Part shown: piece after piece, positions 28,180 through 36,228 of the stretch
Position numbering within the stretch: the stretch's first letter is position 1
How the letters are laid out: every line of letters begins with the position of its first letter
Assembly (NCBI GenBank): GCA_026399515.1
Contig: JAPLQT010000134.1
Span: 1-64,000 of the forward strand
Direction: 5' to 3'
DNA length: 64,000 bases
Origin: Pseudomonadota bacterium
Lineage (GTDB): Bacteria; Pseudomonadota; Gammaproteobacteria; Burkholderiales; Rhodocyclaceae
The notes under the pieces: generated by a model
What the model was told of the DNA's origin: nothing
The model's database searches: none
Seen by the model: the letters and a program-made list of their open reading frames with translations, nothing else
Translations under genes and position numbers: made by a program

Positions 28180-28274
28180 GTTTTTGTGATTGATAACTAG
28201 GTTGCATGGTGTGGTGCGAGAGATTTGCTCTGATACAGTATTCACGAATGAAACCGTCAATGACTCCAAAGTGC

Positions 28275-28290
28275 CCATGTCCGGACATGG
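28275..28290. promoter_or_regulatory. Perfect 16-bp palindrome
   Basis: CCATGTCCGGACATGG lies in the 175-bp gap between the convergent SRAP and hydrolase genes. It could be an operator or a small cruciform. There is no T-tract for a terminator. Confidence 0.45.
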
Positions 28291-28353
28291 CAACTGCTCC
28301 TAAGCCGCCATTCAACAAACGTCTCAAGTCGTGGCTACGAACGATCTAACCTA

Positions 28354-29465
28354 TTCGTTAGGCGCCCGACTTGTTTGCGAGGACGTCGGCAAGATCTGGC
28401 CGCTCTAGCGCAATCGACTCGTATAGTCGACCTGCTGCCTTCTGACGCTTCGCGCGTAGCAGCAGTTCGATGATGCACTCGTTCACCGGCTTTCCAGGGA
28501 CATGGTCATCCATCGCGTCGCCAAACGTGTCGAACCAAAGGACCGCTATCTCGGGCCTGTTGAAGCGCTCTGCTATCTGTCGACGGAGACTTGCATCTGG
28601 AAGCGTCGCGACTACTGCCACAGTCCGCCCGATTCCATACTCCTGACTGAGCGACGGCGTGGCGGCTTCGACTTGGCTGACGTGCACAACAAGTGCACGG
28701 ACCCTCAAATATATGAGGCTGCTGCGATCGCGAGGCTTACAGATGGAGCTATGGTCTTCGTCAAGTGGGATCGGAGTAAGACCCGGCACCCCAGGGTCTG
28801 CGCTGGACAGATCGACTATCGTGAACCCCTTGAGAGCTCGAGTTTCGCTGTAGGCCTGATGCCGAATGCCGAGGCGGGAGGCATTGTTCCTGTACCACTG
28901 GTTCAGCTCACGCAACGCCGAAGAGTCTTCTCGCAGCTCTTCAAGCTGTGGTCCAACAATCGACCCAAAAATTCGATCTAGCCAAGTTGCCGCAGTCGAA
29001 CCGGTGTGCGGAGTAGCGAGAAACACGACGCCCTTGGTCTGCCGAGCTAACCACTGCATCTCAGGAACTCCACCATCGCAAGCCTTCCGAATCATCTGCT
29101 TGACCAGCAAGCCTCCGAGGCTGTGGCAGACGAAGACTACTGGCGCTGAGCCTAGGCCATTGGCTTGTAGCTGAGTTATCGCGTTCACGGCGCGGTCAGC
29201 TATTGGCATTGCTTGCCCAAAGCGGAGCGGCGAGGCCTCATATCCCAAGCTCCAAATGTTCACTTCAGCGAGGTCCGACGCCAGCCACTCCGGCCAGAAG
29301 CTTCCGTTTGCGGCCGTCCAGGTTTCTCTTGCGTCGCCGCCCAGTCCATGGACAAATACGACGTCCACGGCGGGCCTGTGTGACTTCACAGCAGGGATTC
29401 GAAAGAGTTCGCTCATTGTGGTTCTCGTGCTGATGTGAGGGCGGCGCGCTCGGGCGCCTAACGAA
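28354..29465. repeat. 16-bp inverted repeats flanking the hydrolase gene
   Basis: TTCGTTAGGCGCCCGA (28354-28369) and its exact inverse TCGGGCGCCTAACGAA (29450-29465) bracket a single gene. In the gene's direction the unit begins GTTAGGC and ends GCCTAAC, matching integron core (GTTRRRY) and inverse-core (RYYYAAC) sites. The hydrolase TAA stop lies inside GCCTAAC, as is common in integron cassettes. I could not find a complete folded attC next to either end. Confidence 0.6.
28358..29416 (-). CDS. Alpha/beta hydrolase with C-terminal EAD-like domain
   Basis: A 352-residue predicted lipase or esterase of the PGAP1/SERAC1 type. The oxyanion loop is VVFVHGLGGDARETW, the nucleophile Ser99 is in VFVCHSLGGLLVKQ, and ATPHTGS and DEDHSSICKP fit the later catalytic region. 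The C-terminal ~85 residues (DASLRRQIAERFNRPEIAVL, then NECIIELLLRAKRQ and ALERPDL) resemble effector-associated domains, small helical adaptors of bacterial conflict systems. The start MSELFRIPAV was preferred to an upstream ATG that would lie outside the flanking repeat. It is on the same strand as the next effector gene. Confidence 0.78.
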   Translation of the reverse strand: MSELFRIPAVKSHRPAVDVVFVHGLGGDARETWTAANGSFWPEWLASDLAEVNIWSLGYEASPLRFGQAMPIADRAVNAITQLQANGLGSAPVVFVCHSLGGLLVKQMIRKACDGGVPEMQWLARQTKGVVFLATPHTGSTAATWLDRIFGSIVGPQLEELREDSSALRELNQWYRNNASRLGIRHQAYSETRALKGFTIVDLSSADPGVPGLTPIPLDEDHSSICKPRDRSSLIYLRVRALVVHVSQVEAATPSLSQEYGIGRTVAVVATLPDASLRRQIAERFNRPEIAVLWFDTFGDAMDDHVPGKPVNECIIELLLRAKRQKAAGRLYESIALERPDLADVLANKSGA

Positions 29466-29666
29466 GCTTCTATGGACTCCCCCTGAGAGGGCGGCAGGGC
29501 TTGATTCAGGGGGGGCTTGGCCATTCTCCGACTGGATATCGGCGCTTAGAGAGTGTTTTGAGAGGTCGAGTTATCCCATGTCATCGGTCAATTTCGCCAG
29601 AGGGTTTTCTTACAGCTTCAACGTCCGAATTGTGCGGTGCCAAAAGGCGTCAACAACAATGAGCTG

Positions 29667-30704
29667 TTATTCGTCATTTCTGTCGATGAACGCGCTCAAC
29701 AGATTGTCTCGATCACGGTTGACAACCTTGACTAGGACTCCAAACTTACCTCTCCGACGAACATACTGAATCAGTTCGACGATCACCTGCGACTTTGGCC
29801 CCTGCGGTAGTTCTTCCCAATCGACGCCAATGTCAAAGCTCAGCACCTTTAGCTCCGCAATGCTGTATGCGACTGCCAGACCTTCGCGAAGTGCTCGATC
29901 CTGTAACTGAGCCTCGGTTCTTCCTTCGTGGGTGCGCGGGCTGGGGACAGCTACATCGGCTGGGCCGAGATGATCAAGCACAAAGGAGAAGGCGCACGAC
30001 GCGGCCGTATCGGCCGCATAGGCCTGCCAGGCGTCGTTCTTCTTTGAATCGGCGTAATCGCAGACACCTTTGAACACAAGGAATGCGGGCGGGCGGTCCA
30101 TGTGCCACAAGACCGACGCGACACCAGATGCCTCCATTTCAATCGCTGCGGCCTTCCGCCAAACAGATCGTAATGCCCCGGCGGTCTGCTCGTCGGCGAT
30201 GACCTTGTTTCCCGATAAATATATACCAGAGTGGAGTTCCGGCCTCTGGAGATCTCCTGGTCGAGGAACCCGCACGTAGTTCTGCCACGACTGCGATCGC
30301 CATGCTTTCACCTTTCCGAGTAAGCGCGCATCGGGTCGATAGACGGACCACCTTGGGCTGAAGCCGTCTTCTGTCACTTTGCCAAGTTCATAGTCAACGA
30401 TTTGCTCAGACACAACTACATCGCCCAGAGGGATGTCGTGATCCATGCCGCCAGTGATACCGACCAATAGCACTGCCTTAGGTTGGAACGTGGCGATGGC
30501 TTCCTGCGCCAAGCTAGCAGCTGCTAGGCTTCCCATTCCAGTTTGCATGCCAGCGATCACCTTGAGGCCGTTAGGTGCCATGGTCTGAAAGTAAGGGAAG
30601 GTCGTCTTGGAAGACGTGACGACGGGTTTGAAGTGCCGAAACTGGAACAGCACTGAACTCAGTTCGTTGGAGAGGGCCGTAAGAATGAGGCAGTCAGCAG
30701 TCAT
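29667..30704 (-). CDS. Nucleoside phosphorylase with C-terminal EAD-like domain
   Basis: A 345-residue protein. Residues 1-240 are a PNP/MTAN-type nucleosidase or phosphorylase: LILTALSNELSSVL, LLVGITGGMDHDIPLGDVVV, AIEMEASGVASVLWH and VFKGVCDYADSKKNDAWQ. Residues about 265-345 (REGLAVAYSIAELKVLSFDI, then DWEELPQGPKSQVIVELIQY, ending VRRRGKFGVLVKVVNRDRDN) match the effector-associated domain 1 pattern. Such fusions are known as effectors recruited by NTPase hubs in conflict systems and could deplete a nucleotide or NAD-like metabolite. No hub NTPase is evident next to it. Confidence 0.82.
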   Translation of the reverse strand: MTADCLILTALSNELSSVLFQFRHFKPVVTSSKTTFPYFQTMAPNGLKVIAGMQTGMGSLAAASLAQEAIATFQPKAVLLVGITGGMDHDIPLGDVVVSEQIVDYELGKVTEDGFSPRWSVYRPDARLLGKVKAWRSQSWQNYVRVPRPGDLQRPELHSGIYLSGNKVIADEQTAGALRSVWRKAAAIEMEASGVASVLWHMDRPPAFLVFKGVCDYADSKKNDAWQAYAADTAASCAFSFVLDHLGPADVAVPSPRTHEGRTEAQLQDRALREGLAVAYSIAELKVLSFDIGVDWEELPQGPKSQVIVELIQYVRRRGKFGVLVKVVNRDRDNLLSAFIDRNDE

Positions 30705-31395
30705 GGTGTCTTCCTGGGGCTACGATCTAGAACACTGGTTCCAATGACGCATAACTTTGAATTCTCTGGCGAATCTGCCGGGAGAAAATCCCGGCGTCGG
30801 GATAAGCGCTCACACTGTCCATAAACGCGGGCGTGTGTCGGTAGAACTATTTATCTGAACATAATGCCACAACGCACATGGAATAACTATATTCACCGAC
30901 TGGTTTGTAGCTTAAGCCGACGCTCAGAACCCGGTCTTTTCAAGGCCGTGAATGTCGGCTCCGTGGTGATTCTGTTAAAAAGTCGCCTCCGCAAATTTGG
31001 CAATGACATTGGCGTATGACAACACCTCAGATCGCTCGACATTCGACGATCGGCATCCTGGCAATGCAAAGAAGCCCTCTGAATCTTGCCGAATATTCAG
31101 AAAGGCGACCTTTTCAACACAAACTGGTGGAAGCGGACCTGCCAATCGCATTCCCACGTAATCGTGAATGGATGTTGACGCTGCATTGCGGGAGTGCAGG
31201 CCGACAAAATCGATTGCGCCAATTGAATGACGGCTTCGGAGAAATCAACCCTAGCCAATGACCGCAATGGAGGAACAGCTCAACTTTCCGGAGTTGGCCG
31301 ATCTGAGACGACCACTTTCACCGCAAGCTTCATCCCCATTGCATTGTTCGCCGCACAACAAATTATCAATCACGAATTTCGGCTACTCCAAACGT
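30705..31395. other. Non-coding stretch with a strong hairpin
   Basis: No convincing gene. A perfect 7-bp hairpin, GCCGGGA-GAAAA-TCCCGGC, lies at 30777-30795, upstream of the nucleosidase gene and transcribed with its leader if the promoter is farther right. The rest looks like decayed DNA. Confidence 0.5.
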
Positions 31396-31983
31396 CTACG
31401 TGTTCCCCCATTTATTGTCATCATGTCGCGCCTTCAGGGAATCAATATGCTGCCTTCGTGTCGCCCACGTCTTCGGCAACCGGCCAGTCTGAATGGCTTC
31501 CGTGATCTGCAAGACTTCAGCATCTGAAAACAGGACAGCAGTCTTGCTCTTGATGTAGCCCGTGTATCCGGTGTTCAAGACATTTTCGGGCATCACAGTC
31601 TTGAACGTGCTCTCACCCCAGAACATCACGATTGAATGGAATAGTTCATGATCGATGCCCAGGAATTCGGACAACACTTTGGTGTGCCGGTTATTCTGGC
31701 GCAGTGGATTCTGGAATCGAAACTTCCGGCCGCCCGGGAGTGACTGGGTCCACTGGGCATCCTTGGCATTGCCGAAAATCCAGCCATCCATGTTCTTGGC
31801 TTCAATCACGAAGATGCCATACCTAGACACGATGACATGATCGATCTGAGTCCTCGAACCATCGGCGGCCAGGATTGTGACGTTGTTCAGGGAATGGTAG
31901 ATGTTCGTGTCGAGAAGCATCCTCTGCGCCAGGGAGCCTGCGGCTTCACCGAACCATCCTTTAAGGGAGCTCAGTAGGCTCAT
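31396..31983 (-). CDS. NERD nuclease-related domain protein
   Basis: A 195-residue protein. The NERD core is visible as LADGSRTQIDHVIVSRYGIFVIEAKNMDGWIFG: QIDH supplies the Asp, and EAK the Glu and Lys of a restriction-like active site. It ends after the NERD fold with no helicase or zinc domain. NERD proteins are probable DNA-processing nucleases. A different NERD gene (38979-42522), broken by IS66, lies 7 kb away. Confidence 0.83.
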   Translation of the reverse strand: MSLLSSLKGWFGEAAGSLAQRMLLDTNIYHSLNNVTILAADGSRTQIDHVIVSRYGIFVIEAKNMDGWIFGNAKDAQWTQSLPGGRKFRFQNPLRQNNRHTKVLSEFLGIDHELFHSIVMFWGESTFKTVMPENVLNTGYTGYIKSKTAVLFSDAEVLQITEAIQTGRLPKTWATRRQHIDSLKARHDDNKWGNT

Positions 31984-32196
31984 CTATTGGTCCTCACCCC
32001 GCCTGATTAATCCGCCGGCTGGGCGAATCAACTGGCGCCAGAGGGCAAGAAGCCTGGGCGCCCCGTACCGGTTGCCATCAGGCATTCGGATGATCCATTC
32101 GGCGCCTTGATAGCTACAGATCGAGTAACTGTCGTCTGGCCAAATTACCTCGAAACGCGATGGCGGGACCACAGGAATAGGCTCACGGCGATTCAT
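31984..32196 (-). CDS. Small hypothetical protein
   Basis: A 70-residue protein (MNRREPIPVVPPSRFEVIWP...) ending directly next to the NERD start, so probably cotranscribed with it. It holds SYQGAEWIIRMPDGNRYGAP and a basic C-terminus. It is unrecognised and divergent from the TPR gene. Confidence 0.5.
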   Translation of the reverse strand: MNRREPIPVVPPSRFEVIWPDDSYSICSYQGAEWIIRMPDGNRYGAPRLLALWRQLIRPAGGLIRRGEDQ

Positions 32197-32218
32197 GGGC
32201 GTCAACTATAATGCCGGG

Positions 32219-33283
32219 ATGCAAAAACAGGCACCAGAAATTTTCCAGCTCCCTCTTACATCAATCGACGTGGCAGGACTGCCATCGCAGACAGACCCGG
32301 GATTTGAACAAGCGGTGATCGCTCATTATGCCTTGCAGTATGCAGCGAAAGGCTGGTATGCGGCTGTGGTCGTGAGCGATGGACTGGTGCGTGTAATCGC
32401 GGTGCCACAGCAAGGTGTCGAGCCGAAAGCGTATCTGCTTGGTCTGCTCAGACATGGCTTCATCGCCGATGCACTTCCTGGACTGGAAGCGATGTACGGC
32501 ATGGTCGACGACGCCGACATTTGTTTCAATTATGGCGTCGCCTTATCGGAGCTGGGCCACGTCGAGGACTCCCTGGCGCCGTTGAATAAGTGCCTCCGCC
32601 TTGATCCGAGCTATGACAACGCCGCCATCGCCATCGGCGTTTCACTTTCCAAATTGAAGCGCTACGACGAAGCCGAAGTCGTGCTCAAAGCGGCCGCCAA
32701 AATCCAGCCGGACAATGCCCTCATCAAGCAAAACCTCGCTGCTACTTTGGCACGCGCGGGAAAGTATGTGGAGGCTCTTCCGTTTTTCCGCCAGGCTGTT
32801 TCAATTTCACCAAACCCAGGCACGATGATGGGGTTGGCACAGTGCCTCGACTCGGCCGGTCACAAGAAGGAAGCGCTAAAGGCCTACAAGGAATTAGTGA
32901 AGCGGTTCCCAGACTCGCCGTTCACCGAACAGGCGATAGCGATATTGAATCGGGCAGGGCAGGCGGATCTCCGAAAAGTGGTTGATGACGGTTATCGCCC
33001 TGATGCTGTGGAATATATGATTGCCGCCATGAAGCGGTTCGCCGAACTTCAGCGTGAGCAAGTCGGCCGTGCGGTCATGGAGATCGGGCAGCTTGGCCAG
33101 ACTGGGCTGGAAATCAATAATCCGTCAAAGCGTTATTCGCTGACAAACCTCGACGGTGATTTTTCAGGACTCCAACTCTTGTGTTACATGCACGTCGGAA
33201 TGGCGCTGTTCGCCCCAGGCGTGGATTGCGGTTCTGGGTTGCAACGTGAGTATGAGATTGCAAAAGGGATGGCCAGCCAATGA
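32219..33283 (+). CDS. TPR-repeat protein
   Basis: A 354-residue protein. Tetratricopeptide repeats span about residues 95-250: CFNYGVALSELGHVEDSLAP, then AAIAIGVSLSKLKRYDEAEV, LAATLARAGKYVEALPFF and LAQCLDSAGHKKEALKAYKE. TPRs mediate protein contacts; no enzyme domain is seen. The ATG at 32219 lies exactly where transcription would begin from a TATAAT at 32207-32212, so the mRNA may be leaderless. ATGA couples it to the next gene. Confidence 0.75.
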   Translation: MQKQAPEIFQLPLTSIDVAGLPSQTDPGFEQAVIAHYALQYAAKGWYAAVVVSDGLVRVIAVPQQGVEPKAYLLGLLRHGFIADALPGLEAMYGMVDDADICFNYGVALSELGHVEDSLAPLNKCLRLDPSYDNAAIAIGVSLSKLKRYDEAEVVLKAAAKIQPDNALIKQNLAATLARAGKYVEALPFFRQAVSISPNPGTMMGLAQCLDSAGHKKEALKAYKELVKRFPDSPFTEQAIAILNRAGQADLRKVVDDGYRPDAVEYMIAAMKRFAELQREQVGRAVMEIGQLGQTGLEINNPSKRYSLTNLDGDFSGLQLLCYMHVGMALFAPGVDCGSGLQREYEIAKGMASQ

Positions 33284-33819
33284 CGTTTGATGCCCCCATC
33301 AGCATGCCGCCCAAGGCCTATATGGACATCATCGGGCCGCTGATCGAAAAGGCGCGGGGTTACCTCGAGGCCGGCCAAAAACTTCAGCCGTTTGCCTTCG
33401 TTGGCAACCTGACCACCCAGCAAATCATCGCAATAAGAATTCAACCGGGAACCGGCGAGGACAAAGACCAATCTGCACAGGCGATCCAGTCTGCCGCATT
33501 TGTATCGGAGGCAGATTTTGTGTTCGTGATCATGGAAGCATGGTCGCTTCGGCCAGACAAGTTAGCGCAGACGGACGCCATTCTGGATAAGTACGGCAGC
33601 ATCGGCGCCTCACCCTATGCGATCGATGTGTGCTCGTTTTCACTGGAAACAAAGCGTGGAGTGTGGGTGGCACAACCACAGATCAGGCCCAAAGGACATT
33701 CCAAGATGAAGCGGACCATACCGGCTGTCGAGTTCCGTTATTACACGGAAGTCGATGGACGCTTTACGCATCTTCTTCCGGAGAAGGAAGGCGACGAGGC
33801 GCCGACCATTTTGCATTGA
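33280..33819 (+). CDS. Hypothetical partner of the TPR protein
   Basis: A 179-residue soluble protein coupled by ATGA to the TPR gene. It contains VFVIMEAWSLRPDKLAQ and YAIDVCSFSLETKRGVWVAQ and has mixed alpha/beta character. No family is recognised; the tight coupling suggests a complex with the TPR protein. Confidence 0.65.
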   Translation: MTFDAPISMPPKAYMDIIGPLIEKARGYLEAGQKLQPFAFVGNLTTQQIIAIRIQPGTGEDKDQSAQAIQSAAFVSEADFVFVIMEAWSLRPDKLAQTDAILDKYGSIGASPYAIDVCSFSLETKRGVWVAQPQIRPKGHSKMKRTIPAVEFRYYTEVDGRFTHLLPEKEGDEAPTILH

Positions 33820-33892
33820 AGTACGGATATCCGGAAATCGGTGGTTTCCGTACTTCAATCTCCGCAGTCATGGTCCGGACCATTCCCTTCGG

Positions 33893-34249
33893 TCATCGCG
33901 GGTAGCAGACACTGAGGGCCGAGGCGCGTTCAGCGGCTTGAGCAAGGGCAGCGCGCGATTCGCTACTATAGTCGTTGTCCTCACAGCGCTCGACGGCCGT
34001 CATGAGGGCACGCAACGCCTCCACTGGGCTACCGACAGTGGAGTAAGAGATCAAACCATCTCGGAGGGCCATTTCCGGGCTTCCATAGGCCGCGTCCGAA
34101 TGTTCACGGACGCCCGCCGGCGTGTAGATCACCCATTCGTAGCAGCCGTTCTCGGGGTCGCCAACCACCTCAACGCGGTCATCCATCCCAGCAGGGATCA
34201 CATGTACGGTTTGGCGGTTGGTAGTGTAGCGAAAATAGGGCTTAGGCAT
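33893..34249 (-). CDS. Hypothetical protein
   Basis: A 118-residue protein (MPKPYFRYTTNRQTVHVIPA...) with an N-terminal beta-rich part and a helical C-terminus rich in Ala and Glu. AGGAGCCGTT precedes the start. No family recognised. Confidence 0.55.
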   Translation of the reverse strand: MPKPYFRYTTNRQTVHVIPAGMDDRVEVVGDPENGCYEWVIYTPAGVREHSDAAYGSPEMALRDGLISYSTVGSPVEALRALMTAVERCEDNDYSSESRAALAQAAERASALSVCYPR

Positions 34250-34261
34250 AACGGCTCCTGG

Positions 34262-34411
34262 TCACTCGTCGAATTTATTGTGCATTAATAGGCTTGTCCG
34301 CGGGGGAGGGGTGGCAGCTACGCTTTCCACGGGTTTTGTATCCCGTGTAGCCATCCACAGCCCGCCAACCACCACCATGCCGGCGACTAGGCTTAGAACT
34401 AGAATCATCAT
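34262..34411 (-). CDS. Single-pass membrane microprotein A
   Basis: A 49-residue protein MMILVLSLVAGMVVVGGLWM followed by ATRDTKPVE and a polar tail. One N-terminal transmembrane helix. It is similar along its length to microprotein B encoded 80 bp upstream (shared G-G-x-W-M-x-T-R), indicating tandem duplication. Confidence 0.5.
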   Translation of the reverse strand: MMILVLSLVAGMVVVGGLWMATRDTKPVESVAATPPPRTSLLMHNKFDE

Positions 34412-34491
34412 CTCATATTCACCCAGGACTTCGTAGCCCATGCAGTGTAGGCAACGAATCCACCCGGTGGGGTGAAGATCCCCGAAATACC

Positions 34492-34581
34492 TCACTTATC
34501 TTTCCCGGTCGGTCGAGTAATCATCCAAATCCCGCCACCGGCGACAACTGCCGTGATCAGTAGTAGTACGATGATGTCCAT
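34492..34581 (-). CDS. Single-pass membrane microprotein B
   Basis: A 29-residue protein, MDIIVLLLITAVVAGGGIWM then ITRPTGKDK. Aligned with microprotein A it keeps the hydrophobic helix and the W-M-x-T-R boundary. AAGGATTG lies before the ATG. Confidence 0.48.
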   Translation of the reverse strand: MDIIVLLLITAVVAGGGIWMITRPTGKDK

Positions 34582-34689
34582 AATCAATCCTTACGTCGAT
34601 CCAATGGCGAGGAGTTTACAAGACCACGTGGTCGAACTCTAGGCCTTTCGCCCGGTACGTTCACTGAGGTTAACAATTATGTAACCCCC

Positions 34690-35073
34690 TCAGGCTCGCC
34701 TGGGTAGCCGGGAACGCGGGGGGATGGCAGAGCAGACTTCATCGAAAACGCGTTCACACTCAACCATCATTGTCCTGCCAAGTTCCGAATGGTAGTTGGG
34801 ATCCAGCGATTCTTGGATCTCATGCGCAATGTGGAGTCCGGCTTCCCGGGAAACAGATTCTGCGATGGTTCTTGCAATCTGATCGCTGTTTGTCGACAAC
34901 TGCTTTCGCTCCGCAAGGGACATCTTGCGTTTTGATCGGACCAACCATTCTCCTGCGAGAGTCGCCCCCTGGGCGTCGGTAATCCACTTGCCATGTTCAT
35001 AGAAAATGGTAAGCCGCTCACCTATCAATGCGTAGATGAGAGCAACGCTTGTTCCGCGATCATGGTCCGACAT
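34690..35073 (-). CDS. Hypothetical protein
   Basis: A 127-residue protein starting MSDHDRGTSVALIYALIGER. The N-terminal half is mixed strand/helix; the C-terminal half is helical (SVSREAGLHIAHEIQESLDP). Unrecognised; an ATG ten codons upstream is an alternative start. Confidence 0.5.
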   Translation of the reverse strand: MSDHDRGTSVALIYALIGERLTIFYEHGKWITDAQGATLAGEWLVRSKRKMSLAERKQLSTNSDQIARTIAESVSREAGLHIAHEIQESLDPNYHSELGRTMMVECERVFDEVCSAIPPRSRLPRRA

Positions 35074-35193
35074 GTTTGGAGGGCTTCCACAGTTCTGCAC
35101 CATGATACGGTGCTCAATGGCGCACCACGTGAGCCATCACGCCCTAACTGGGTGGGATCAATTCTACCGTCAGTTTTGGCAGGAACCACAAGG

Positions 35194-35379
35194 CTAAGAC
35201 TCAGCCGAGGAATCACCGGCCTTCTCGTCCCACGACACGCACCGTTCCCCCGTAGCTGCCTCCACTTCAAGATGTGGATAGCGCCGACTCTTGAACTCCA
35301 TACATCGGCAGCCATAGGGAAAACTCGTATCGTGCGTGATATAGAAGTGAGTGCAGTCCTTGCAATTATGGCGAGACAT
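35194..35379 (-). CDS. Small conserved Cys-rich protein
   Basis: A 61-residue protein, MSRHNCKDCTHFYITHDTSF then PYGCRCMEFKSRRYP and TGERCVSW. Five cysteines in C-x2-C ... C-x-C ... C suggest a metal site. I recall short proteins of this pattern (CxxC-x(5)-TW/D...PYGC...FKS) from many proteobacteria, with no established role. Confidence 0.6.
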   Translation of the reverse strand: MSRHNCKDCTHFYITHDTSFPYGCRCMEFKSRRYPHLEVEAATGERCVSWDEKAGDSSAES

Positions 35380-35552
35380 GGATTTGTCGGAACGCATCGG
35401 CGCAAAATATCACAGACCAAGTCGAAATCGAAGGGAAGTCGATAGTTTGAACGGATCAGTCGGCGAAGTATCCAACGTGCGATCTAGCGGTCGCTGGCCA
35501 TTCGGCTACACTGCCCTCCGAAATCAATTTTCCTGCACCAGAAAGGTTCTCA

Positions 35553-36203
35553 ATGAATATCCAGGAACGCCAGCAGCTCACCCAGTTTCTTCAGCAATTG
35601 ACTCAAGCCCAGGTTACACAGAAGGATGGTGAGGCCGAGACGCTGATCCGCGAGGCGGGTATTCGGCAGCCCGACGCGGCGTATTTGCTTGTCCAAAGAG
35701 CGATGCTCCTAGACCAGGCACTCCAAGGCTCTCAGGCGCAAGTCTCTCGCCTGCAAGGGGAGTTGGACCAAATGCGGAGTCAAACTCGGGCCGGGGTGGG
35801 AAGTAACAACTTTCTAGACGCCAATGCATGGGGAAACACTCCTGTGCCGCGGGGAACTTCAACGCCGCAGACACCGATTGGTCCCACCAGTCAGGCACCA
35901 GTCAACTCGCCGACCGCCACGCCGACACCCAGCGCCTGGGGTTCAGGGATGATAGGCAATATTGCGGCCACGGCTGCAGGGGTCGTTGCCGGAGGATTCC
36001 TCTTTCAGGGGATAGAGCATCTACTCGGCAATCATAGTTCGAGTTCTGGGGTGATGAATAACCTGAGCAGTAACGGATCGGCCGAACACCAAGATACGAC
36101 AGCCTTCGCCACGCCCATTGATGATGCTGGTTCCAGTTCTGGCCTTTTTGACACCAGTTCGGTAGATAGCTTCATCGCTGCCGATACAGACAATAGCCTT
36201 TGA
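35553..36203 (+). CDS. DUF2076 family protein
   Basis: A 216-residue protein. The N-terminal helical region NIQERQQLTQFLQQLTQAQ, then GEAETLIREAGIRQPDAAYL and LVQRAMLLDQAL is the DUF2076 hallmark. It is followed by a Pro/Ser/Thr linker, a glycine-rich hydrophobic segment (GMIGNIAATAAGVVAGGFLF) and an acidic Ser-rich tail. The family is predicted to be envelope-associated, function unknown. It ends 25 bp before the metallopeptidase gene. Confidence 0.8.
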   Translation: MNIQERQQLTQFLQQLTQAQVTQKDGEAETLIREAGIRQPDAAYLLVQRAMLLDQALQGSQAQVSRLQGELDQMRSQTRAGVGSNNFLDANAWGNTPVPRGTSTPQTPIGPTSQAPVNSPTATPTPSAWGSGMIGNIAATAAGVVAGGFLFQGIEHLLGNHSSSSGVMNNLSSNGSAEHQDTTAFATPIDDAGSSSGLFDTSSVDSFIAADTDNSL

Positions 36204-36228
36204 TCAGTCGTCGTTAGTAACCGAACAT

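Noticed and set aside
28200-28360. Complete integron attC site after the hydrolase gene
   Set aside because: Only the GCCTAAC half is convincing; the nearest GTTRRRY (GTTGAAT) does not pair with it, so the site is reported only as cassette-like.
30960-31395. Short frames (e.g. around 31016-31261) as genes
   Set aside because: No ribosome-binding sites, motifs or codon bias; probably decayed non-coding DNA.
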